Source: Exiguobacterium oxidotolerans JCM 12280 (GTDB lineage Bacteria > Bacillota > Bacilli > Exiguobacteriales > Exiguobacteriaceae). Taken from it: 64,000 nucleotides of DNA. Positions 33,948 to 42,827 of this stretch are shown here, piece after piece. Position 1 is the stretch's first letter. Each line of letters starts with the position of its first letter. The DNA lies in contig NZ_JNIS01000001.1 in assembly GCF_000702625.1 (NCBI RefSeq), positions 682,001-746,000 of the forward strand, written 5' to 3'. The notes under the pieces were generated by a model. It saw only the letters and a program-made list of their open reading frames with translations. It was not told where the DNA came from and searched no databases. Made by a program: the position numbers and the translations under genes.

Positions 33948-35888
33948 TTACTTCGAACGGTTGGCGATCTCTGCTTCTAAATCAGCAACGAATTGCTCAA
34001 GCGAGGCATTGCTCGAATCTTTCGAGCCGTAACGACGGATGTTGACTTCACGCGCCTCTACTTCTTTATCCCCGAGTACGAGCATGACAGGGATTTTATT
34101 CATCTGTGCTTCACGGATGCGGTAACCGAGCTTCTCATCGCGGAAGTCTGTTTCAATCCGGATTCCTTTTTTCAAGAGCATCGCTTTAATTTCACGTGCG
34201 TAATCTTCCTGTGCCCGTGAGACCGGAATCAATTTGACTTGGACCGGTGCGAGCCATGTCGGGAATGCCCCTTTGTATTCTTCGATCAAGTACGCGACGA
34301 AACGTTCCATTGTCGAAACAACGCCACGGTGCAGGACGACCGGACGATGATCTTGTCCGTCATTTCCTTTATACGTCAATTCGAACCGCTCCGGTAACAA
34401 GAAGTCGAGCTGAACTGTCGACAGTGTCTCATCCTTACCGAGTGCTGTCCGGACTTGAACATCGAGTTTCGGACCATAAAACGCGGCTTCACCTTCTGCT
34501 TCGAAATATTCCAGTTCAAGTTCATCCATCGTTTCTTTCAACTCACGTTGCGCCATTTCCCAAATCGCATCGTTGTCAAAATACTTTTCTTTATCTGCCG
34601 GGTCACGGTAAGACAGACGGAATTTATAATCGGTAATCCCGAAGTCCGCGTAGACTTCTTGAATCAAGTGAACGATGGCTTTGAACTCATCTTTCATTTG
34701 ATCCGGACGGACGAATGTATGCCCGTCGTTTAGGACCATGTAACGAACGCGTTGCAGCCCCGTCAGTGCACCTGACATTTCATAGCGGTGCATGCCACCA
34801 AGTTCTGCGACACGGAGTGGTAAGTCACGGTATGACCGTGGCTCATTTTTATAAATCATCATGTGGTGCGGACAGTTCATCGGACGAAGAACGAGTTCTT
34901 CATTATCCATCTCCATTTTCGGGAACATGTCATCTTGATAGTGATCCCAGTGACCTGACGTCTTATACAACTCAACAGAACCGAGCACAGGTGTGTAGAC
35001 ATGTTCATAACCCAGTTCGAGCTCTTTGTCGACGATGTACCGTTCGACAGTCCGACGGATGGCCGCCCCTTTTGGTAACCACATTGGTAACCCTTGACCG
35101 ACGTCTTGCGATGTGAAGAACAAATCAAGTTCTTTTCCGAGTTTCCGGTGATCGCGTTCTTTGGCTTCTGCCAAGAAGTGTAAGTGTTGTTTCAGTTGGT
35201 CTTTTGTCGCCCAGGCTGTCCCGTAAATCCGTTGCAGCATTTTATTTTTTGAATCACCACGCCAGTAAGCACCTGCGATGCTCATCAGTTTGAAGACTTG
35301 TAGCTTCGCTGTCGCCGGGACGTGTGGACCACGGCACAAGTCGAAGAACTCGCCTTGGCGATACAGTGTCAAATCTTGATCGGCTGGAATCGACTCAATC
35401 AATTCGATTTTAAGCGGGTCATTCAGTTCCTTATAGATGTTTAACGCTTCGTCACGCGAAACGACTTCCCGTTCAATGGATAAGTTTTCTCCCGCAATTT
35501 TATTCATCATCTTTTCGATGACCGGAAGATCTTCTTCTGTCAAACGACGTTCCATGTCGATGTCATAATAAAAGCCGTTTTCAATTGTCGGTCCGATTCC
35601 AAGGTGAATCGTTTCATCCGGGAAAAGACGTTTGATCGCTTGCGCCATCAAGTGCGCAGACGAGTGACGAATCAAATCGAGTCCTTCTTCTGAATCGGGC
35701 ATGACGAGTTCGATGACACCGTCTTTTTCAATCGGACGTCGATAGTCGATGACTTCACCGTCTAGTTTTGCGGCAAATGCCTTTTTACGGAGTCCTGGAC
35801 TGATGGAAGCCGCGACTTCTTCAGCAGTTGTACCGGCTGCGAATTCTTTGACCGCGCCGTCTGGAAATGTAAGAGCAATAGTTGACAT
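33948..35888 (-). CDS. thrS: Threonyl-tRNA synthetase
   Basis: ThrS (646 residues) has the N-terminal TGS domain ([23 protein letters not shown]), the editing domain with zinc-type residues ([31 protein letters not shown]), the class II core ([83 protein letters not shown]) and the C-terminal anticodon domain. Active-site zinc ligands in MNCPHH are present. An AAGGGGG site precedes the ATG. A T-box leader controls the gene. Confidence 0.97.
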   Translation of the reverse strand: MSTIALTFPDGAVKEFAAGTTAEEVAASISPGLRKKAFAAKLDGEVIDYRRPIEKDGVIELVMPDSEEGLDLIRHSSAHLMAQAIKRLFPDETIHLGIGPTIENGFYYDIDMERRLTEEDLPVIEKMMNKIAGENLSIEREVVSRDEALNIYKELNDPLKIELIESIPADQDLTLYRQGEFFDLCRGPHVPATAKLQVFKLMSIAGAYWRGDSKNKMLQRIYGTAWATKDQLKQHLHFLAEAKERDHRKLGKELDLFFTSQDVGQGLPMWLPKGAAIRRTVERYIVDKELELGYEHVYTPVLGSVELYKTSGHWDHYQDDMFPKMEMDNEELVLRPMNCPHHMMIYKNEPRSYRDLPLRVAELGGMHRYEMSGALTGLQRVRYMVLNDGHTFVRPDQMKDEFKAIVHLIQEVYADFGITDYKFRLSYRDPADKEKYFDNDAIWEMAQRELKETMDELELEYFEAEGEAAFYGPKLDVQVRTALGKDETLSTVQLDFLLPERFELTYKGNDGQDHRPVVLHRGVVSTMERFVAYLIEEYKGAFPTWLAPVQVKLIPVSRAQEDYAREIKAMLLKKGIRIETDFRDEKLGYRIREAQMNKIPVMLVLGDKEVEAREVNIRRYGSKDSSNASLEQFVADLEAEIANRSK

Positions 35889-35912
35889 GACTGTTTCCCC
35901 CTTAAATTAAAT

Positions 35913-36168
35913 AAAAAAAGACCCATCCCTCTAAAAAGGGACGAGTCTTCATCTCGTGGTACCACCCTCGTTCCCGAACATGTTTCCATGTACCGGCTCG
36001 AACACGCGATAACGGGCGTGAGACGCAAACGGATTAGCCCCGTCTGTGCTATGAGGGAGTAAAGAAAACGACTAGTATCCATGAGAAGCTTTCACCATCC
36101 TTCTCTCGCTTGTTTGGTCCAGTTCGTCCTTCGTATCCTCAATCTTTGCAAGTCACTATACTGATTGT
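35913..36168 (-). ncRNA. T-box leader of thrS
   Basis: Minus-strand T-box sequence AGGGTGGTACCACG at 35955-35968, followed by a terminator (AGACTCGTCCC ... GGGATGGGTCT, T run, 35913-35950). Thr specificity is inferred from the gene; I did not locate the specifier codon with certainty. Confidence 0.92.
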
Positions 36169-36174
36169 GCACTA

Positions 36175-36204
36175 AGTATAGCGAAAGATGAAGTTCTTTG
36201 ACAA
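36175..36204 (-). promoter_or_regulatory. thrS promoter
   Basis: TTGTCA (36199-36204), 18-base spacer, TATACT (36175-36180), just upstream of the T-box leader. Confidence 0.65.
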
Positions 36205-36210
36205 GGAAAA

Positions 36211-37128
36211 TTAATAGCGTCGGCGATTTTCACCTAAAAACTCGACTGGATTCGTTGTCGTCCGGATGCGTTCCATCAATCGCATCGCCTTCAATTTATC
36301 CCCTTGATCATTCGTAATCCCGAAATGAAGCTCGAGTTCATCATACGATAAGTTCGAACTGAACAATGTCGGCAAACGATGCATCATCCGGTACTGTAGG
36401 ATGATCCCGAACAGTTCGTCCCGGACCCACGGGCTGATCGACTCCGCCCCGATGTCGTCAATCAATAAAACGGGGACCGTCTGGAAACTCTCGAGGAACG
36501 TATCAAAACTATCGGACCGGATTCGGCGTTTCGCTTCCGAGACAAATCCCGGCGCATGGACAAGAATTGTCGCAACGCGCTCTTTTTTCAGTGCATTCCC
36601 GATTGCTGCAAGCAAGTACGTTTTCCCGACACCAAAGCTCCCGTGCAGATAGAGTCCCTTGACCTGCTCGTTCGAACGAATCGTATTCAAAAATTGTGAC
36701 GCTGCCCGCAAGGCAAGTTTTCGATCCGTCGTCGTCAAATCAAAATCACTGAAGTTCGCGTCCCGTACTTCATCCGGTAAAAACAAACTTTTGAATTTTT
36801 TTTCGAGCGCCCGTTCATTTTCACGATCTTTGAGTGCTTGCGTTTTTTCATAAGCGACCATGATTTGTCCTTTTTCTAAGTGCAGTACGGGCTGATAGCC
36901 TTCGATGACGGCTTTTTTTTCAATCACTTGATGACCGTCCATCTGTTCGGCATATTCATTGAGCTTTAACATCCCCCGCTCAATCATCCGTTGATCGATT
37001 TCAGGATGTGTCCTTAAAAAGACGATCACACCTGGATGCGATAGGACTCGCTCATGAATGGCGCGCACGGATGCTGCGACGCCTGGACGATTTAAGATTT
37101 TCTCAATCGATGATTGGATATGTTCCAT
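36211..37128 (-). CDS. dnaI: Primosomal protein DnaI (helicase loader)
   Basis: DnaI (305 residues) is the AAA+ loader of the replicative helicase. The N-terminal region binds the helicase. The AAA+ domain has Walker A LHGSFGVGKTYLLAAIGNAL, Walker B VPVLLIDDIGAES, and sensor 1 near TLFSSNLSYDEL. It lies 12 bases after dnaB, the usual dnaB-dnaI pair. The N-terminal zinc-binding cysteines described for the Bacillus protein are not evident here. Confidence 0.94.
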   Translation of the reverse strand: MEHIQSSIEKILNRPGVAASVRAIHERVLSHPGVIVFLRTHPEIDQRMIERGMLKLNEYAEQMDGHQVIEKKAVIEGYQPVLHLEKGQIMVAYEKTQALKDRENERALEKKFKSLFLPDEVRDANFSDFDLTTTDRKLALRAASQFLNTIRSNEQVKGLYLHGSFGVGKTYLLAAIGNALKKERVATILVHAPGFVSEAKRRIRSDSFDTFLESFQTVPVLLIDDIGAESISPWVRDELFGIILQYRMMHRLPTLFSSNLSYDELELHFGITNDQGDKLKAMRLMERIRTTTNPVEFLGENRRRY

Positions 37129-37140
37129 CTCACTACTCCT

Positions 37141-38496
37141 TTACTTCCCCTTTAGTTCACGCAGAATCCGTTCCATTTCTGCATCATCCGGTACTTCGGA
37201 TTCAAAACTCGCTTTTTTAGTCGCTTCATATTTTTGTTGTTTCTCTTTTTCTTCTTGTAGCCATTTCGGATTCGGTCCAGTCGAACTCGGACGCCCTCTT
37301 CTGCCACCAACGGTTTGGCGTGACCGTTCTTGCTTTTGATCTTGTTTCTTTGCGATCAATTCGTCTTGATCTTTTGTTTTCGCCAATGCTTCTGCTGCTG
37401 TCGCGTAACCTTTCTGTTTCCAATCGTCGACAATCGACAGCAAAAAGTTTTTACTGAATCGGTTATCTTTTTTGACGACAAGCGCATAGTAATAGGCAGC
37501 ATTGACGATACCCGACGACATTTCATAATCGATGATCAATTGCTGAATCAATTCTTCATCTCGTTCAGAAAGAGCCTTGACCTTACGTAACTTCGCGACA
37601 TAGTGCTTCGGATGAGTCCCTTCCATCGTCTCACTTTCACTTAACTCACCGACTTCGACTTCTTCGAGGACAGCGACCTTCGCTTTTTTATCACGACTGA
37701 GCTTTTGTTTCGCCGATAACATCATCTGTTTACAGCGCTCTTGCTTCTCACTGTCCGTCATTGGTAGGTACGCTTCATGCCGGAAGCGGGCATTCAACAG
37801 TTCCGCCATCAAGGTTTCATTCGACTGTGTGACATAGGCTAGCTTCAGCAACAATTGATCAATCGATTTTGTATAAAAGCTTCTCGGAAGAAAACGATCG
37901 GTCTGCCGCTTCATTTCTTCTAAATCGAATGAATAATCAAATTCATAGGCGGCACGTTCTTGTTTCGCATACGATTTTGGTTGATGGGCAGAAGCAAGTC
38001 CTGCTTTGACATCAAACACTTGATCAAAACGAACCGTCCGGTCAACGACATTTTTTGGTAGTTGCTCCGTCCGAAAACGATTTTGAAGTGCGCGAAAGCG
38101 AATTTCCCCGACACGATAAAACAGTAGGCTTGATAAGACACCATCATTCAAGAACGTATTCGGTGCTAACGGGACGCGAATTTGATAAACATAACGATAG
38201 GCAGCTTGTTTCGCCTCAAATGTTCGAATCAATCCAATTCCTTCGAGCTTAAAAAGCTCCTCTTTAAATTCATCAACAGAAAAGCCTAACAATGTCCCTA
38301 GTTCTGCATGTGAGATATATTGTGATTTCGTTTTACCAGGAATCATCTCACTCCAAAACGTTTGGTACAGACCAAGTGCTTTTACACCGATGATCGGCTG
38401 ATATAAATAATAGAGGGATTGATAAGCTTCACGATCGACGACACCATTACTCATGATTAAACATAAGTCCGTTCCCGATACATCACGTTCCAACAT
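37141..38496 (-). CDS. dnaB: Replication initiation and membrane attachment protein DnaB
   Basis: This 451-residue protein is the Firmicute DnaB primosome protein (not the helicase), which works with DnaD and DnaI to load the helicase at oriC. It has the two DnaB/DnaD-type domains: an N-terminal winged helix (VVDREAYQSLYYLYQPIIGVKALGLYQTFWSEM) and a C-terminal DDBH2 region (LIQQLIIDYEMSSGIVNAAYYYALVVKKDNRFSKNFLLSIVDDWKQKGYATAAEA). A charged tail rich in Lys, Gln and Glu follows. It is upstream of dnaI and downstream of nrdR. Confidence 0.93.
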   Translation of the reverse strand: MLERDVSGTDLCLIMSNGVVDREAYQSLYYLYQPIIGVKALGLYQTFWSEMIPGKTKSQYISHAELGTLLGFSVDEFKEELFKLEGIGLIRTFEAKQAAYRYVYQIRVPLAPNTFLNDGVLSSLLFYRVGEIRFRALQNRFRTEQLPKNVVDRTVRFDQVFDVKAGLASAHQPKSYAKQERAAYEFDYSFDLEEMKRQTDRFLPRSFYTKSIDQLLLKLAYVTQSNETLMAELLNARFRHEAYLPMTDSEKQERCKQMMLSAKQKLSRDKKAKVAVLEEVEVGELSESETMEGTHPKHYVAKLRKVKALSERDEELIQQLIIDYEMSSGIVNAAYYYALVVKKDNRFSKNFLLSIVDDWKQKGYATAAEALAKTKDQDELIAKKQDQKQERSRQTVGGRRGRPSSTGPNPKWLQEEKEKQQKYEATKKASFESEVPDDAEMERILRELKGK

Positions 38497-38519
38497 CTTC
38501 TTCGTCCCTTCTTTCGTGA

Positions 38520-38558
38520 GAAAAAGAGAGGTGCGTTCTGACCTACAGACGACCTCTC
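38520..38558 (-). terminator. Hairpin with T run between nrdR and dnaB
   Basis: Minus-strand GAGAGGT / ACCTCTC with a long loop, then TTTTT. It may reduce read-through from nrdR into dnaB-dnaI. Confidence 0.5.
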
Positions 38559-38563
38559 CTCGA

Positions 38564-39046
38564 TTACGTTAAATTTTCACGTTCATTTTCTTGATGGCGT
38601 TCCATTAGTTCAGATAACTCTTGGAAAAAGACATTGATGTCTTTGAATTGTTTGTAGACACTCGCAAAACGGACATACGCCACTTCATCAACAGAAGCGA
38701 GTTCATTCAAGACGAGCCGGCCGACTTGCTCACTCGGAATTTCATGTTGTGCCGTTTCCCGTAAGGCTTTCTCGACACGACTGACGACCGTTTCGAGTTG
38801 CTCAATTGAAATCGGACGTTTTTCACATGCTCGGACGAGTCCACGCAAGATTTTATCACGATTGAATTCGTCACGTGTCCCATCCTTTTTCACGATGATG
38901 AGTGGTGTTTGTTCAATCATCTCGAATGTTGTAAAACGATAACCACATGATTCACATTCACGACGACGCCGAATCGAGCCAAAGTCTTGCACAGGTCTCG
39001 AATCGAGAACCTTCGTCCCATTATAGTTACAGGCTGGACAACGCAT
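38564..39046 (-). CDS. nrdR: Transcriptional repressor NrdR
   Basis: NrdR (160 residues) senses dATP/ATP and represses ribonucleotide reductase genes. The zinc ribbon is complete ([42 protein letters not shown]), followed by the ATP-cone ([30 protein letters not shown]). GGAGG lies 6 bases before the ATG at 39044-39046; the reading from 39082 is therefore too long. It heads the nrdR-dnaB-dnaI group as in B. subtilis. Confidence 0.96.
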   Translation of the reverse strand: MRCPACNYNGTKVLDSRPVQDFGSIRRRRECESCGYRFTTFEMIEQTPLIIVKKDGTRDEFNRDKILRGLVRACEKRPISIEQLETVVSRVEKALRETAQHEIPSEQVGRLVLNELASVDEVAYVRFASVYKQFKDINVFFQELSELMERHQENERENLT

Positions 39047-39059
39047 GCCGCACCTCCGT

Positions 39060-39428
39060 TCACGTAAATTCTTTTGTTCCAATCATTTTCAATCGGTATG
39101 TCGCATCTAATTCTCGATAGATTGTTTCAATCCATTGCTCGAGGTCCGGACCAAGTAGTCCTTCGCGATGCAAAAACAAATCAACAGCTGTTCTACCAGA
39201 ACCGACCATGATGACTGTCGCCAGTCCATCTAATCCAGTTCCTTGAAAAGATAATTCTCCTCGTTCAACATCAATTCGTTTAACGGTTCCGTGTTGCTTC
39301 GTCACGACAGTCTCAAGACCTGTAAACAACATCTCTGGAGTCGCAGCATAATAGTGCGTCCGTAATTTTTCGTTTTTATGCGTATCAGACGTTTCAAGTT
39401 GTTTTTGCAAACGTTCTTTAAATCCCAT
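39060..39428 (-). CDS. Conserved-looking cytosolic protein of unknown function
   Basis: The 122-residue product has no signal peptide or membrane span. It starts with a basic helix ([26 protein letters not shown]) and has an alpha-beta pattern ([55 protein letters not shown]). I do not recognise the family. It ends 13 bases before nrdR, so it is probably co-transcribed with nrdR, dnaB and dnaI. The codon use is like its neighbours and it is not a shadow of another frame. Confidence 0.75.
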   Translation of the reverse strand: MGFKERLQKQLETSDTHKNEKLRTHYYAATPEMLFTGLETVVTKQHGTVKRIDVERGELSFQGTGLDGLATVIMVGSGRTAVDLFLHREGLLGPDLEQWIETIYRELDATYRLKMIGTKEFT

Positions 39429-39485
39429 CCGCCATCACCTTTTCTGTTTTCTTCTACTATTAAGAATAACAGACGTCAGACATAT

Positions 39486-39516
39486 TAAAAAGCCCTCGCC
39501 ATAAAGACGAGGGCTG
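39486..39516 (-). terminator. speH terminator
   Basis: AGCCCTCG / CGAGGGCT stem and T run on the minus strand. Confidence 0.8.
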
Positions 39517-39532
39517 GTAGTTCGTGTTTTTG

Positions 39533-39919
39533 TCAGTTAACGTGCTGAATCGTAGCTGCTGGAACTTTAACTGGTCCCATGCCACGCGGAATTTCGACAT
39601 TTTCACGGATTTTTGCATCTAATGCGTCAGCGATATAATTCGCTGCGATGGCTGGATCGATGCGATCCCCACACGTAAAGACATCAACTGATGCGTATCC
39701 GTGTTCTGGGAAACTATGAATCGTCAAATGCGATTCAGAAATGATGACGACGCCGCTTACTCCGTGTGGAGCAAACTTGTGGAATGCGACTTCGCGTACT
39801 TCTGCACCTGCTTGAAGTGCTGCGTCGACGAAGAGTCGTTCAACAAACTCCATGTCGTTTAATTTTTCAGGATTACAATCCCAAAGTTCTGCAATAATGT
39901 GTCTTCCCATAGTATCCAT
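39533..39919 (-). CDS. speH: S-adenosylmethionine decarboxylase proenzyme
   Basis: This 128-residue protein is the small bacterial SAM decarboxylase, which supplies the aminopropyl donor for spermidine. It reads [22 protein letters not shown] and carries the self-cleavage site [24 protein letters not shown]; cleavage before the Ser makes the pyruvoyl group. GGGGGG precedes the ATG at 39917-39919, so the longer frame is not used. It has its own promoter and a long structured leader (39920-40067), and its own terminator. gapB lies upstream as in B. subtilis but is separated by a terminator. Confidence 0.95.
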   Translation of the reverse strand: MDTMGRHIIAELWDCNPEKLNDMEFVERLFVDAALQAGAEVREVAFHKFAPHGVSGVVIISESHLTIHSFPEHGYASVDVFTCGDRIDPAIAANYIADALDAKIRENVEIPRGMGPVKVPAATIQHVN

Positions 39920-40067
39920 TAGTGGATCCCCCCTACATTCAATGGTCTTCAAAGTATAGTCATGATCACTTACTTTGCGCCTGAGTCGTTCGCACCCACG
40001 GGGGAAAGTTAGTCCAGAGAGGTCCTAACCCTTTAAGCTGCGATTGCCAGACCGATTGAAGTTCACG
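39920..40067 (-). ncRNA. Candidate structured leader RNA of speH (class not identified)
   Basis: About 148 bases separate the predicted start of transcription from the speH ATG, with no ORF. On the minus strand GTTAG / CTAAC closes a loop of 12 bases, CCC-CCGT-GGG can form a small hairpin, and TCGCA can pair at distance with TGCGA, giving a nested fold. The region is GC-richer than normal intergenic DNA and ends in the speH ribosome site. This looks like a cis-regulatory RNA that could sense SAM or a polyamine. I cannot match it to a known riboswitch class. Confidence 0.45.
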
Positions 40068-40073
40068 ATTTGA

Positions 40074-40102
40074 ATTATAGCGAGTATCAAAAAGATACAC
40101 AA
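40074..40102 (-). promoter_or_regulatory. speH promoter
   Basis: TTGTGT (40097-40102), 17-base spacer, TATAAT (40074-40079). Confidence 0.7.
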
Positions 40103-40133
40103 GGATAAATTTTAATTTTCAGCGTCTATTTAT

Positions 40134-40170
40134 TAAAAAACCGCTCTACCTGTTGGTATAGAGCGGTTTC
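40134..40170. terminator. gapB terminator
   Basis: AAACCGCTCTA / TAGAGCGGTTT stem with T run on the minus strand; it separates gapB from speH. Confidence 0.85.
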
Positions 40171-40181
40171 AAAAGTATAAA

Positions 40182-41222
40182 TTATTTTAATTCTAATTCC
40201 TTTTCAACCGTTGTTGCCTCAATATGGGCTCCAATCATCTGAACGAGATCGACGACACGACATGAATATCCCCACTCATTGTCGTACCAAGCGAGCACCT
40301 TCACTTGGCGTCCCCCCATGACCATCGTCGATAGGCCATCGACGACCGTCGAACGGACTTCCCCGTTGAAATCAATCGAAACGAGCGGTTCCATCGTCAG
40401 TCCTAGAATCCCGTCTAACGCGCCGTCAGCTGCTTTCACGAACGCTTCGTTTACTTCTGCGACCGTCGTATCCCTGCTCACTTCGACGACGAGATCCACG
40501 AGCGACACGTTCGGTGTCGGAACACGGAGTGCAAGCCCATTCAACTTCCCTTCGAGATGTGGTAAAACGAGTGAAATGGCGCGTGCTGCACCGGTTGATG
40601 TCGGAATAATCGATGACCCGCAAGCTCGCGCGCGACGTAAATCCTTGTGGGGATTATCGATATTATTTTGATCATTCGTAAAAGCATGAATCGTCGTGAC
40701 GAGCCCCGTCTCAATCCCGAACGCTCGATCGATGACTTGAACGACAGGCGCAAGGCAATTCGTCGTACAAGATGCATTCGAGACGACGTGATCACTCTCA
40801 TGATCGTACATCGCATCGTTAACCCCCATTACGATGGTACGAATATCGCCTTTCGCTGGTGCCGTGATGACGACCTTTTTAGCACCCGCCAACAGATGTT
40901 TGCTTGCGCCGTCTTTCGAATTGAACTTCCCCGTCGCTTCGACAACGACATCAATCTCAAGTTCCCCCCACGGTAATAACTCAGGATTGCGTTCACTGAC
41001 GATTTTCACGAGTTGTTCATTAATCATCAAGCCCTCCTCGACAATCTCGACCGGGTACTCAAACTTTCCATGGACCGTATCGTACTTGATTAAGTGCGCG
41101 AGTGTTTCCGGTGGATAACTTGCATTAATTGCGACGACCTGACTTTTCCCCTCAGCGATTAATCGACGGAACACCATTCGACCAATACGCCCAAACCCGT
41201 TAACTGCCACCTTGACTCCCAT
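40182..41222 (-). CDS. gapB: Gluconeogenic glyceraldehyde-3-phosphate dehydrogenase
   Basis: GapB (346 residues) has the Rossmann start VKVAVNGFGRIGRMVFRRL, the catalytic Cys in SNASCTTNCLAPV and the paired His in GLVTTIHAFTNDQN. The phrase INASYPPETLAHLIKYDTVHG is typical of GapB (NADP-preferring, gluconeogenic) rather than glycolytic GapA. An AAGGGGG site precedes the ATG at 41220-41222, so the longer frame is not the start. The promoter carries a perfect cre sequence (41285-41300), consistent with repression on glucose. No GapA gene is in the window. Confidence 0.95.
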   Translation of the reverse strand: MGVKVAVNGFGRIGRMVFRRLIAEGKSQVVAINASYPPETLAHLIKYDTVHGKFEYPVEIVEEGLMINEQLVKIVSERNPELLPWGELEIDVVVEATGKFNSKDGASKHLLAGAKKVVITAPAKGDIRTIVMGVNDAMYDHESDHVVSNASCTTNCLAPVVQVIDRAFGIETGLVTTIHAFTNDQNNIDNPHKDLRRARACGSSIIPTSTGAARAISLVLPHLEGKLNGLALRVPTPNVSLVDLVVEVSRDTTVAEVNEAFVKAADGALDGILGLTMEPLVSIDFNGEVRSTVVDGLSTMVMGGRQVKVLAWYDNEWGYSCRVVDLVQMIGAHIEATTVEKELELK

Positions 41223-41271
41223 GTGCGGATCCCCCTTCAATGTGACGGATAATGCTCCGTTTACAGATAGA

Positions 41272-41300
41272 ACTATATCATGAAATGTAAGCGATTTCAT
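41272..41300 (-). promoter_or_regulatory. gapB promoter region with perfect cre site
   Basis: ATGTAAGCGATTTCAT at 41285-41300 matches the catabolite-responsive consensus WTGNAARCGNWWWCAW at every position (plus strand). It covers the -35 and spacer region of the minus-strand promoter with TATAGT at 41272-41277. CcpA binding here should repress gapB. Confidence 0.7.
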
Positions 41301-41308
41301 TATGTAAA

Positions 41309-41345
41309 CAAAAAAAATTGAGAGAAGTCACCAACTTCTCTCAAA
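41309..41345 (-). terminator. coaE terminator
   Basis: TTGAGAGAAGT / ACTTCTCTCAA stem with a T run on the minus strand. Confidence 0.85.
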
Positions 41346-41388
41346 ACAATGCTCAAAAGGATTCTCTAACTATTTTTCCAGGTCGTTC

Positions 41389-41979
41389 TCAGTGAGCCAT
41401 CGGTAATGTTTTTAACCACTGATCAATTTGTTGGTATAACGCTTCGACCGTTCCTTCATTAATCAACACATAGTCGGCAAGGAGACGCTTCTGTTCAATA
41501 TCGAGTTGGGATTGCACACGCGACGCTGCTTCGTCACGTGACATTTGATTGCGTTCCATCAAGCGCTCCAATTGTAGAGAAGCGTTACAATAGACCACTA
41601 CGACTTGATCGACAAGCTGTTTCCAATCGCCTTCCAACAAAAGCGGGATATCAAAAACAACTAAAGATTCTTCTTGCTGTTCCAATTCGTCTGCCCGAGC
41701 GAGCATCTGTTGTCGAATCTTCGGATGCATCAACTCGTTCAGTAAATTCCGTTTTTCACTATCGCGAAAAATAATTTCACCAAGCTTGGCGCGGATTAAT
41801 ATCCCATCTTCAAATGCTTCCGGAAAGGCAGCTTTCACATCTTGATAAGCTATTCCATCCGGTTCCATGACTTCCCGTGCGATCAAATCAGCATCGATGA
41901 CCGGAATCCCATTCGTTTGTAGATACGTCGCGACGGTACTCTTTCCCGTCGCGATTCCTCCCGTCAAACCGATTCTCAT
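41389..41979 (-). CDS. coaE: Dephospho-CoA kinase
   Basis: CoaE (196 residues) does the last step of coenzyme A synthesis. The P-loop is GLTGGIATGKSTVATYL, followed by PVIDADLIAREVMEP and VVVVYCNASLQLERLMERNQMSRDEAASR. Its ATG overlaps the mutM stop codon by four bases. The gene closes the polA-mutM-coaE run and is followed by a terminator. Confidence 0.96.
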   Translation of the reverse strand: MRIGLTGGIATGKSTVATYLQTNGIPVIDADLIAREVMEPDGIAYQDVKAAFPEAFEDGILIRAKLGEIIFRDSEKRNLLNELMHPKIRQQMLARADELEQQEESLVVFDIPLLLEGDWKQLVDQVVVVYCNASLQLERLMERNQMSRDEAASRVQSQLDIEQKRLLADYVLINEGTVEALYQQIDQWLKTLPMAH

Positions 41980-42806
41980 AACGCGACCTGCTGACAGTTC
42001 GGACAGAAGTGTGTCCCACGTCCACCGACCTTGATTTTTTCAATCGCCGTCCCACAGCGCGGACACGGTGCACCCGTCTGTCCATACACAGCGAGCTGCA
42101 ATTGAAATTCGCCTTGTCCGGACGGTGAGACATAACTCCGAATCGTACTGCCGCCACTTTCGACGGCCTTTTGTAAGACATCGACACCTGCGACGTGAAT
42201 CCGCGAAATATCGTCAAGCGTCAGGGCCCCTGCTTTCGTTAACGGATGAACCCGTGCCGCGAACAACGTCTCATCGACGTAGATGTTCCCAAGTCCTAAA
42301 AAGATCGATTGATCGAGTAATGCTGTCTTGATCGGGCTGCGTTTTTTGCGAATTAGATTTTCGGCTAAGACTTCCGCCGTGAACGTCGGATCAAACGGTT
42401 CCCGCTCGAGTTGGGCAAGTGGTGGGACCTGCATCACAGTCGCTTTTTCCCGCAACTCCATCGTCCCGAACTTTCGGACGTCGTTATAATGCAACTCTGA
42501 GCCGTCTGTGAACCGGAAGATGACATGGGTATGCTTATCTTTTTCAATCGCTTGCGGATACGGAAAATACTTCCCTTCCATTCGTAAATGACTGACGAGA
42601 TAAAACTGTTCAAATGCAAATAAAAGAAATTTCCCACGCCGCTCGACGCGTTCGATCCGCTCTTGTTTTAAGGCGTCGACAAACGGTGCGACTTCCATTC
42701 CCCGGATCATCTTCGGATGGAAGACCTTCACAGAAGAAATCGTTTTTCCAGAGACCGTCCGCTCCAGACTGCGTCTGACGGTCTCGACTTCAGGTAATTC
42801 AGGCAA
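41976..42806 (-). CDS. mutM: Formamidopyrimidine-DNA glycosylase
   Basis: MutM/Fpg (276 residues) excises 8-oxoguanine and formamidopyrimidines. The catalytic N-terminus is MPELPEVETVRRSLE (Pro2 nucleophile after Met removal, Glu3). A helix-two-turn-helix (IFLGLGNIYVDETLFAARVHPLTKAG) and the C-terminal zinc finger (CPRCGTAIEKIKVGGRGTHFCPNCQ) are intact. It lies 21 bases after polA and overlaps coaE. Confidence 0.97.
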   Translation of the reverse strand: MPELPEVETVRRSLERTVSGKTISSVKVFHPKMIRGMEVAPFVDALKQERIERVERRGKFLLFAFEQFYLVSHLRMEGKYFPYPQAIEKDKHTHVIFRFTDGSELHYNDVRKFGTMELREKATVMQVPPLAQLEREPFDPTFTAEVLAENLIRKKRSPIKTALLDQSIFLGLGNIYVDETLFAARVHPLTKAGALTLDDISRIHVAGVDVLQKAVESGGSTIRSYVSPSGQGEFQLQLAVYGQTGAPCPRCGTAIEKIKVGGRGTHFCPNCQQVAL

Positions 42807-42827
42807 ACTAACTCCTCCTCTAACCGA

